Program-made: the position numbers and the translations under genes
Assembly: GCA_019424645.1 (NCBI GenBank)
Contig: JAHYZB010000014.1
Span: 1 to 11,979 of the forward strand
DNA length: 11,979 nucleotides
Origin: Oxalobacter formigenes
GTDB lineage: Bacteria > Pseudomonadota > Gammaproteobacteria > Burkholderiales > Burkholderiaceae_D
Reading direction: 5' to 3'
Shown: piece after piece, positions 1 through 5,789 of the stretch
Layout of the letters: each line of letters begins with the position of its first letter
Numbering within the stretch: the stretch's first letter is position 1
The notes under the pieces: model-generated
What the model was told of the DNA's origin: nothing
Databases searched by the model: none
What the model saw: only the letters and a program-made list of their open reading frames with translations

Positions 1-19
1 ACTGCCGGAAAAAGGACTC

Positions 20-1117
20 TTGTCGGGTTCGAAAACACCTAATACGACAACAGGAGAAATGAAAGAAGCCCTTGGAAAACTGAGGGATTACCTGAATGAA
101 CTGCTGGGGGAAGACAGCGCCGACAAGGAAGCTGCGCGTCAGGCACTCGGAATCGACCTGAAAGTGCTGGGCGACAAGATAGAGGCCAAGGCTGATCAGG
201 AAACCCTGGAAGAAACGATGAAAAACAAGGTCAACCAGACAGCGTTTGAAAGCAAGACAGACGAACTGGAACAGGAGATTGCCAAAAGAGGGGTGCCTGT
301 CGGAACGATAGAATTTTTTGCCATGGCAACGCCCCCTGCAGGCTATCTCAGGGCCGATGGGGCTGAAGTGGGAAGGGAAACCTGGCCGCAACTCTTTGCC
401 ACGATCGGGACGACGTTCGGTGCCGGAAATGGGGAAACGACATTCAATCTGCCGGATCTGGCCGGACGTTTCGCACAGGGTAGTATGACGCCGGGACAGA
501 AGATTGAGGCGGGGTTGCCAGGTTTCTCAGGAACATTCGGAATTGGCAAGTATGAAGCGACGTCTCCAACGGGAGCGTTTTATAAATATGCATCATCCGG
601 AAGTGTAAATGGAGGTTCTATTGCTAATTATAATAGCCCTGTTATTGGCATAAATCCGGCTCTTTCCAATCCTGTTTACGGTGCATCTGAAACCGTCCAG
701 CCGCCTGCGTTGACCCTGTTACCCTGCATCAAGGCTTTCAATGCAGCGGCCAATCCCGGCCTGATCGATATCTCTGATCTTGCCAATGAAGTAGCAGCTC
801 ATAAACATGTCACAGAGACGTATAACGACGGCACGACCTGGTATCGGAAATGGTCTGACGGCTGGCTTGAACAGGGCGGCTTCTCGGGGCCTTTTACCAG
901 TGCATACGGCCGTATCACGCTCTCAAGGCCTTATGCTGGTACTGATTATAATGTGCAACTCACACCGACAGGTCGTCCTTACAATACACCGCCAACAGTG
1001 CTCTTTGATGGAAATAACGACAAGAACATGACGACTACCGGTTTTTATGTAGGGGGTAACGATTGGGTCAGCGGATATGTCAAATGGTATGCCTGTGGTC
1101 AGGGAACGCAATCATGA
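20..1117 (+). CDS. Phage tail-collar / tail-fibre protein (5' end uncertain)
   Basis: Structural protein of a phage or phage-tail-like particle, likely a tail fibre that contacts the host surface. As read it is 365 aa. Residues about 15-90 are charged and heptad-like, consistent with a coiled-coil shaft. Residues about 92-155 are a tail-collar domain: VPVGTIEFFA, then PPAGYLRADGA, a TFGAGNGETTFNLPDLAGRF segment and a closing PPALTLLPCIKAFN at about 228-241. Residues about 262-361 form a distal domain with WYRKWSDGWLEQGG (274-287), as in the C-terminal parts of many tail-fibre proteins. The start is a TTG with an AAAGGA Shine-Dalgarno-like stretch just before it. The frame is open to the window edge, so the true start may lie upstream. 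An ATG at 59 is possible, but its AGGAG is only 2 bases away. The left flank is not visible. The gene converges on the thiamine operon. The collar assignment is firm; host and particle type are unknown. Confidence 0.85.
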   Translation: MSGSKTPNTTTGEMKEALGKLRDYLNELLGEDSADKEAARQALGIDLKVLGDKIEAKADQETLEETMKNKVNQTAFESKTDELEQEIAKRGVPVGTIEFFAMATPPAGYLRADGAEVGRETWPQLFATIGTTFGAGNGETTFNLPDLAGRFAQGSMTPGQKIEAGLPGFSGTFGIGKYEATSPTGAFYKYASSGSVNGGSIANYNSPVIGINPALSNPVYGASETVQPPALTLLPCIKAFNAAANPGLIDISDLANEVAAHKHVTETYNDGTTWYRKWSDGWLEQGGFSGPFTSAYGRITLSRPYAGTDYNVQLTPTGRPYNTPPTVLFDGNNDKNMTTTGFYVGGNDWVSGYVKWYACGQGTQS

Positions 1118-1153
1118 ACGGATAAAACCGAAGAGCAATCATCAATTGTAAAA

Positions 1154-1170
1154 CCGGAATTTTCCGGATT
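1154..1170 (+). terminator. Possible weak hairpin terminator after the tail gene
   Basis: CCGGA (1154-1158) pairs with TCCGG (1163-1167) around a 4-base loop, preceded by AAAA and followed by ATTT. It lies 37 bases after the tail-gene stop. There is no long T run, so termination strength is doubtful. Confidence 0.3.
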
Positions 1171-1276
1171 TCAGTGATCTTGAGGAAGCTGGAAGCATGA
1201 CACCGGAACAGGATCAAGGACGTGGGCAACGCTTGCAAATTTGAGCGTGTGAATGAATCCGGTTTTACAGGTTGCA

Positions 1277-1318
1277 GGCAGAATAAGAGAATGTTGTTGT
1301 CCGGTCTGGCATTCTGCC
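1277..1318. repeat. Inverted repeat, 8-bp arms, in the convergent spacer
   Basis: GGCAGAAT (1277-1284) is repeated inverted as ATTCTGCC (1311-1318) with a 26-base loop. It lies in the 248-base gene-free spacer between the tail gene and the thiamine pyrophosphokinase gene. No tRNA, attachment-site duplicate or convincing ORF was seen in that spacer. The function of the repeat is unknown. Confidence 0.3.
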
Positions 1319-1336
1319 GGTTTAAAACAGGGAAAT

Positions 1337-1366
1337 GGCTTTTTCCGACGTCGGGAAAAAACAGCC
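1337..1366 (-). repeat. Imperfect hairpin at the 3' end of the thiamine pyrophosphokinase gene
   Basis: The core CCGACGTCGG (1345-1354) is a perfect 10-bp palindrome. It is extended by a T run on the left, an A run on the right, and outer GGC/GCC arms with small bulges. It touches the stop codon of the minus-strand gene. Because no T run follows the 3' arm on the minus strand, it looks more like an RNA 3'-end stabiliser or processing hairpin than a classical intrinsic terminator. Confidence 0.35.
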
Positions 1367-2022
1367 TAGACAGCTTCCCTGAATGTGCGGTAAACGATCG
1401 TTTTGCCCGATACACGCAGTGTAAAAGTATCGTTTAACGATTCGTTCAACGTGGCTTGCCACCAGTTGGTGAAGACGGCACCGGTAAAGCCGTATTTCAG
1501 GTGTTCGCTGCTCATTGGCGCCTGCTCGATGGAGAAGATGGATACCTGCTGTCCGGGAAAACTTTCGAATGTCGCCTCTCCGGAAATGGCATTCATCACG
1601 CCGTAGTCCGATACCATCCACACTTCCCGCGTGATGTCGAGGTAATCCGCCAGCAGGCTGATGTTGGCGATGGTGTGATCCTCACGGCCGCCGGTTGCTC
1701 CGAGGATCACCAGATCTTTCCAGCCCTGTTCCACACAATAGCGCACCGCTTTCGTCAGGTCATTGGAGTCCTGCTCTGCTATCCTGCAAATCAGGGAGGC
1801 GTATTGTTGCCTGTCCTGTTCGGATAATGAATCGCAATCGCCAACGACAACAGAGGGCAGGACGCCTGTATTGAGCAGTTTCCTTAATGCACCGTCACAA
1901 CAGACGACAGGTGCGCCTGTTTCGAGCAGTGAGAGCGGAACGGGATGGGTCGGAAACTGGCCGTTTGCGACGATGATGGCGTTTGGCGTGAGGTTTTTGC
2001 CGGGAAGAGGATAGTGTTTCAT
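1366..2022 (-). CDS. Thiamine pyrophosphokinase (thiamine diphosphokinase)
   Basis: Transfers pyrophosphate from ATP to thiamine, giving thiamine diphosphate in the cytosol. The 218-aa product has the usual family length. Visible motifs are VVCCDGA (39-45), VVGDCDSL (59-66, the acidic metal/ATP motif), QDSNDLTKA (84-92) and LGATGGREDHTIAN (107-120), which together define the catalytic domain (about 15-135). A C-terminal thiamine-binding beta domain (about 145-215) contains SFPGQQVSIFS and FTNWWQATLNE. The open frame extends to 2280, but only the ATG at 2022 gives a family-sized protein, and it overlaps the transporter stop as ATGA, so the two genes are translationally coupled. The sequence resembles Bacteroidota Tnr3-type enzymes more than those I know from Proteobacteria; that is a judgement from memory. 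Other names in use are thiN and tnr3. Confidence 0.92.
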   Translation of the reverse strand: MKHYPLPGKNLTPNAIIVANGQFPTHPVPLSLLETGAPVVCCDGALRKLLNTGVLPSVVVGDCDSLSEQDRQQYASLICRIAEQDSNDLTKAVRYCVEQGWKDLVILGATGGREDHTIANISLLADYLDITREVWMVSDYGVMNAISGEATFESFPGQQVSIFSIEQAPMSSEHLKYGFTGAVFTNWWQATLNESLNDTFTLRVSGKTIVYRTFREAV

Positions 2023-2585
2023 TCTGCCATTTTTTTCCAGTGAAAATACGCCGCGATGGAGGCGACGGCATAGACGGTATACATGAAGCCGGTGAAATAC
2101 AGCTGTGCAGAGGCATACGCAAAGACGGAAATCACGTTTGCCACGATCAGCAGTATCCATTGCTGCACATAACGCTGTGTAAGCATCCACATCGCGACAA
2201 GAGAGAGGGCGGTAATCAGTGCATCCACGATGAAAACGGTGCTGTCGGTTTGTTTCAGGATCAGCGACAGGACTCCCCACAGTATGGCAATGGATGCGAC
2301 CATCAGCGCATATTGGACGGGGTTTCGCATATTGCGCAATTTGCCGGATTCCTGTGTTTTTTTATGCCAGACGAGCCAGCCGTATATTCCCATGACAATG
2401 TAGTACACGTTGATTGCCGCGCCCGAATAGAATCCGCTTATGGAAAAGATGTACACATAAAAGGAGGCCATCAGGAGGCCGGACGGCCACATCAGCATCG
2501 ACGCCCTGTATTCAAAGTACAGGTAGATCAGGCCGAAAATGGTTCCGGCCATTTCAATCCAGTGTGTTTGTAAAAATTCAGTCAT
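2019..2585 (-). CDS. pnuC: PnuC/PnuT-family vitamin transporter, likely for thiamine
   Basis: Inner-membrane carrier that would move an unphosphorylated vitamin inward by facilitated diffusion, relying on a cytosolic kinase to trap it. The 188-aa product is almost entirely hydrophobic helices, consistent with the seven-segment PnuC fold. Family marks are LMWPSGLLMA (31-40), the YYIVMGIYGWLVW stretch (61-73) and WILLIVANVISV (143-154). PnuC itself carries nicotinamide riboside. The ATGA overlap with thiamine pyrophosphokinase instead points to PnuT, the thiamine paralogue found next to tnr3 in Bacteroidota. The ATG at 2585 is the first start after an in-frame TAG 15 bases upstream, but no good Shine-Dalgarno is visible. 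No THI-box (TPP riboswitch) motif could be seen in the leader. Family is certain; substrate is inferred from the neighbour. Confidence 0.88.
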   Translation of the reverse strand: MTEFLQTHWIEMAGTIFGLIYLYFEYRASMLMWPSGLLMASFYVYIFSISGFYSGAAINVYYIVMGIYGWLVWHKKTQESGKLRNMRNPVQYALMVASIAILWGVLSLILKQTDSTVFIVDALITALSLVAMWMLTQRYVQQWILLIVANVISVFAYASAQLYFTGFMYTVYAVASIAAYFHWKKMAE

Positions 2586-2936
2586 GAAAATCGTTGTCTA
2601 AAGCCATGGCTATATTTATGACGGAGTCCCTTTCATTCGGGCATGTGGTCAACGGAAACATCCCTTTTTCTGTTGTCTTCATGAATTGGCTTGTTTCCCG
2701 TTTTTTTCGTCATGGCAAGAAGGGCATCATTATAGTGTTTTCTTCAGCACTGAACCTGAGGTTTTGCATTTGGCGAATGAGTAGTGAATATATTAAAAGG
2801 AAATATCCGATAGTTATGTCCGGTATCGACTGACCTGTTGATGGCAGGAATGATCCGGTCATTTACAAAAAATCATTTCCACTTGGGTCAATAGGCGGTA
2901 TATATGATTCTTTGAGCCTGATATTCACTGCCTTTC
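2586..2936. other. Gene-free divergent promoter region
   Basis: 351 bases between the transporter (minus) and photolyase (plus). No convincing coding region was found: an open frame on the plus strand at 2594-2833 has no ribosome binding site and no family resemblance. The region holds a minus-strand TATAAT and an adjacent dyad (listed separately). Near the photolyase start there is a TATATGAT stretch (2901-2908) that could be a -10 element, without a good -35. No riboswitch or RNA gene was recognised. Confidence 0.5.
2729..2756 (-). promoter_or_regulatory. Candidate promoter for the thiamine operon
   Basis: On the minus strand a perfect TATAAT (2734-2729) is preceded 16 bases upstream by GGTTCA (2756-2751), a poor -35 match. 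The inferred start near 2722 gives a leader of about 135 bases. A dyad TTCAGCACTGAA (2742-2753) sits inside the spacer and reaches the -35 and could be a regulator site; no regulator is identified. Confidence 0.4.
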
Positions 2937-4433
2937 ATGAAAAAACAAGCCGGTAACACATCACGAAAACATCTTGTCTGGTTCCGTCAGGATTTGCGGC
3001 TGACGGACAATAAGGCTTTGGCAGCTGCCTGCGAGGATAAGGATGCCACGGTTTACGCTCTTTTTACGGCACCGCTTTTGCAGTGGCGTGAGCACGGAGT
3101 GTCGTCACGGCAGATTGCTTTCATGCACGGGCATTTGGAAAAACTCTCGGAAGGACTTGAAAGGATTGGTATTCCGCTGGTTTGCCATGTCTGCGGCAAT
3201 TTTGACGACACTGCCCGTTTTGTCCTCGATTTTTGCCGCCGTGAGCAAATCGACGAACTGTTTTTCAATAAGCAGTATGAATTGAATGAGCAGCGACGGG
3301 ATCGATGGCTGGAGGACAATCTGCCGGAAGAGGTATACCTGAAGCCTTATGACGATTGCCTGCTGTTGCCGCCGGGTACGGCAAATAACCGGCAGGGCGA
3401 GATGTACAAGGTATTCACGCCGTTCAAACGGACTTTTCTGGACAGGCTGGCGGTAGCCGATACGGGTTGTTTGCCGAAACCGGAACGGCGTCTTCATGCT
3501 GCCGGGATAAAAGGGTCTCTTCCGCCGTTTTTTTCCATTGAAAAAATATCGTTTGGCGCACAATACCCGCTTGGGGAAGAGGCTGCTATCGGACTGCTGG
3601 AGAATTTCTGCCGGGAGAAAGTACACGATTATGACAAGACCCGCGACCGGCCTGATCTGGACGGGACGAGCCATGTTTCTGCCTATCTTGCCATCGGTGT
3701 GCTGTCTCCCCGCCAGTGCCTGAACGCACTGCTTGCGGAAGTGCCGGATGCCGTCTGGCAATCGAAAGGGGGTGGCGCTGTCTGGCTGAATGAACTGATC
3801 TGGCGCGAGTTTTATTATCATCTGATTGCCGCTTTTCCCCGTCTTTGCCGTTATGAACCTTTTCTCGGGTGGACGGATTATATTGTCTGGAATGCGAACG
3901 AGGCGGATTTCAGGGCGTGGGTGGAAGGCAGAACAGGTTATCCGATTGTCGACGCCGCCATGCGGGAATTGAAGGAAACCGGCTGGATGCACAATCGGCT
4001 GAGGATGATTGTCGCGAGCTTTCTGGTGAAGGACCTGTTAATCGACTGGCGCAAGGGAGAGCGTTATTTCATGTCGCAGCTGATTGACGGGAATCTGCCT
4101 GCCAATAACGGGGGATGGCAATGGTCGGCTTCAACGGGCGTCGATGCCATGCCATGGTTCCGTATTTTCAATCCGGTCACGCAGGGACAGAAATTCGATC
4201 CGGCAGGCCATTATGTCCGCCGGTGGTTGCCGGAACTGAAATACGTACCGGACAGAGACGTTCATACCCCGCAGACATGGGCGAAAAAAAATCATGTCAT
4301 CCTCGATTATCCCGATCCGGTCGTGGATCACAGTCACGCCCGGGAAGAAACCCTGAAAGCGTTTAATGCTGCCCGGCAAAAAGCCGGTGGGAAGGACAGG
4401 CCGGACAGTTGGATGCCGGATGGGTGGCAGTGA
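2937..4433 (+). CDS. phrB: Deoxyribodipyrimidine photolyase (class I CPD photolyase)
   Basis: Light-driven FAD enzyme that splits cyclobutane pyrimidine dimers in DNA. The 498-aa protein aligns along its length with E. coli PhrB with a 12-residue offset. The N-terminal antenna alpha/beta domain (about 11-175) begins HLVWFRQDLRLTDN, and MYKVFTPFK sits at 156-164. The helical FAD domain (about 225-475) has WLNELIWREFYYH (283-295), GYPIVDAAMRELKETGWMHN and FLVKDLLIDWRKGERYFM. The dimer-contact pair E286/W289 (E. coli E274/W277) and the photoreduction triad W318, W371, W394 (E. coli 306, 359, 382) are all present, so it should be active. It has about 25 extra C-terminal residues. The ATG at 2937 lacks a clear Shine-Dalgarno. 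It is a single-gene unit followed by a terminator, with no LexA box seen upstream. Confidence 0.97.
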   Translation: MKKQAGNTSRKHLVWFRQDLRLTDNKALAAACEDKDATVYALFTAPLLQWREHGVSSRQIAFMHGHLEKLSEGLERIGIPLVCHVCGNFDDTARFVLDFCRREQIDELFFNKQYELNEQRRDRWLEDNLPEEVYLKPYDDCLLLPPGTANNRQGEMYKVFTPFKRTFLDRLAVADTGCLPKPERRLHAAGIKGSLPPFFSIEKISFGAQYPLGEEAAIGLLENFCREKVHDYDKTRDRPDLDGTSHVSAYLAIGVLSPRQCLNALLAEVPDAVWQSKGGGAVWLNELIWREFYYHLIAAFPRLCRYEPFLGWTDYIVWNANEADFRAWVEGRTGYPIVDAAMRELKETGWMHNRLRMIVASFLVKDLLIDWRKGERYFMSQLIDGNLPANNGGWQWSASTGVDAMPWFRIFNPVTQGQKFDPAGHYVRRWLPELKYVPDRDVHTPQTWAKKNHVILDYPDPVVDHSHAREETLKAFNAARQKAGGKDRPDSWMPDGWQ

Positions 4434-4454
4434 AAATAATGAAAAGAACAATGT

Positions 4455-4474
4455 AAAAACCGTTCGGTTTTTTT
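4455..4474 (+). terminator. Intrinsic terminator after photolyase, probably bidirectional
   Basis: AAAAACC (4455-4461) pairs with GGTTTTT (4466-4472) around GTTC, followed by more T. It lies 21 bases after the photolyase stop. Read on the minus strand it is also a hairpin ending in a T run, 19 bases after the lipoprotein stop, so it probably serves both convergent genes. Confidence 0.75.
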
Positions 4475-4493
4475 GGTTTTTTATCCGTTCCAG

Positions 4494-5495
4494 TTATTTT
4501 ACGTAAACCTCTTCCCGTGTATAAACCCCGGTATCGATGAGTTGCCTGTCGATGTTTTCACGGGTGATGATTTTGCCGTTTACGAGGTAGGCCTTGATCT
4601 TCGAAACGCTTTTGTTATCGAAGGCGGCATTGACGTTGGTGGGTTTGTTGGTCGCCAGATTGTACGCTTCATTGGCGGCGGTGACAGCCATGGCTTTCAG
4701 ATCCATATAGACTGTCGCATCCTGCGTGCCGTTGACGAGCCGTTTGATGGCAGGCAGTTCGGCATCCATACCGACGATGACGACGTGGTTTTTGATGCCC
4801 AGCTCCTTCACGACATCGGCAGCGACACCGGCCATGACGTCGTTATGGGCGAAGATGGCGTCGATCTGATTATTGTTCTTTTTGATGGCGGCCGTGAGTT
4901 TTTTGCGGGCAAGTTCGGGATTCCATCCGTCTATGTATTCATCCATGATGATTTTCAGGTCACCCTTCTCGACCAGCGGCTGGAAGTACTTCATTGCGCC
5001 CTCGTTCAGCAGAGGGACATTGAAATCGTTGGCGTCGCCCTTCAGTATGGCAACGGAACCTTTGTAGTTTTTTTCGGAAAGGTGCGATCCGAGGCTCTGG
5101 CCGATCTTGTATGTGTCGTAACCGACGAAGAAGTCGAGGTTTTTGCCCAGTATGGTTCTTGCATATAAAAGGACCTTGACGTTCTTTTTCCTGGCATAGT
5201 CCAGGATTTCGCCGGTTTTGTTGGCATCGCGCGGGACGAGAATAAGGGTCGAAATACCATTGTCGATCATGTCGATACAGTCTTCGGTCTGGGTTTTCGG
5301 TGTATCTGTTTTGTTGAGGCGGGCATCAACGTCCATGCCGAGTTCCCTGGCACGTTGTACCATCAGGTCCATTTCCATCGGCCAGCGTTTGGCAGGGCCG
5401 ACACCGAAAGAAATGCCGAGTTTGGGTTTGGTCGCATTGTCGCAGCCGACGCATAAAAACAATAGTAAAAAGCTGGCAAGCAGTTTTTTGAACAT
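4494..5495 (-). CDS. XylF-like periplasmic sugar-binding lipoprotein
   Basis: Periplasmic-binding-protein type 1 fold, closest by eye to E. coli D-xylose-binding XylF. 333 aa. Residues 1-17 are a lipoprotein signal peptide (KK, then LLASFLLLFLCVG) with Cys18 as the lipidation site; Asp19-Asn20 would keep the lipoprotein in the inner membrane under the E. coli Lol rule. Features shared with XylF are IDFF-like LDFFVGYD, YIDGWNPE (W191), AHNDVMAG (N218, D219) and VGMDAELPAIKRLVNGTQDATVYM (D244, K251, G256-Q258). The YDR ligand motif of XylF is here YAR (Ala112, Arg113), so specificity may differ. No ATPase or permease gene is adjacent; the divergent neighbour is a Cache-GGDEF-EAL protein, suggesting a sensory role. 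A lone or distantly encoded ABC component remains possible. The start ATG is supported by the signal peptide; its Shine-Dalgarno is weak. Confidence 0.88.
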   Translation of the reverse strand: MFKKLLASFLLLFLCVGCDNATKPKLGISFGVGPAKRWPMEMDLMVQRARELGMDVDARLNKTDTPKTQTEDCIDMIDNGISTLILVPRDANKTGEILDYARKKNVKVLLYARTILGKNLDFFVGYDTYKIGQSLGSHLSEKNYKGSVAILKGDANDFNVPLLNEGAMKYFQPLVEKGDLKIIMDEYIDGWNPELARKKLTAAIKKNNNQIDAIFAHNDVMAGVAADVVKELGIKNHVVIVGMDAELPAIKRLVNGTQDATVYMDLKAMAVTAANEAYNLATNKPTNVNAAFDNKSVSKIKAYLVNGKIITRENIDRQLIDTGVYTREEVYVK

Positions 5496-5561
5496 GGTGT
5501 TTAGCTCTGTATCGTTTTTGTGTAAGGGAACGGAGTTGCCCGGAAGAAATGTAAAAAAACA

Positions 5562-5570
5562 ACTATACCA
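5562..5570 (-). promoter_or_regulatory. Candidate extended -10 promoter for the sugar-binding lipoprotein
   Basis: Minus-strand TGGTATAGT (5570-5562) matches an extended -10 (TGN-TATAGT). No good -35 is visible, as is usual for this class. The inferred leader is about 60 bases. Confidence 0.4.
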
Positions 5571-5581
5571 TGCTTTGCTTT

Positions 5582-5618
5582 TCCACTGATGCGAGGAGGA
5601 GCCTGATTTTCCAGTGGA
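5582..5618. repeat. Inverted repeat upstream of the lipoprotein gene
   Basis: TCCACTG (5582-5588) and CAGTGGA (5612-5618) form 7-bp arms around a 23-base spacer, just upstream of the candidate lipoprotein -10. It could be an operator half-site pair. No regulator gene is in the window to test this. Confidence 0.3.
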
Positions 5619-5688
5619 TTACTCTGGATTTTTCAGGGGTATTATGCGATGCTTGCCTGTAGGTAATAATTCACTCAATCAACTATCG

Positions 5689-5718
5689 TTGCTGCAAGGT
5701 AGGTGATTTTTGTATAAA
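5689..5718 (+). promoter_or_regulatory. Candidate promoter for the Cache-GGDEF-EAL gene
   Basis: TTGCTG (5689-5694) and TATAAA (5713-5718) are 18 bases apart, about 70 bases before the ATG at 5790. It is the best sigma-70-like pair in the 294-base divergent spacer, but match quality is moderate. Confidence 0.35.
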
Positions 5719-5789
5719 ACCGTTGAATATCGATACGAGACCGAACCGCCTTCCCGCCTGTTATCCATACCGGGCGATATGAATTTGCA

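Noticed and set aside
1080..1415. Open frames on both strands across the tail-gene/kinase junction
   Set aside because: They overlap the ends of two well-supported genes, lack ribosome binding sites and show no family pattern.
2023..2280. Upstream extension of the thiamine pyrophosphokinase frame
   Set aside because: It would lie inside the transporter gene in another frame; the ATGA overlap start at 2022 gives the correct family length.
2586..2725. TPP riboswitch in the leader of the thiamine operon
   Set aside because: Expected from gene content, but the conserved CTGAGA and GAACCTGATC-type cores could not be found on the minus strand.
2594..2833. 79-aa open frame between the thiamine operon and photolyase
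   Set aside because: No ribosome binding site, no recognisable motif, and it overlaps the putative promoter and leader of the divergent operon.
3105..3992. 295-aa frame on the strand opposite photolyase
   Set aside because: Shadow of a strongly conserved photolyase; composition and lack of motifs fit a non-coding frame.
4473..5168. 231-aa plus-strand frame opposite the sugar-binding lipoprotein
   Set aside because: The opposite strand encodes a signal peptide plus a full XylF-like fold; this frame is a mirror of it.
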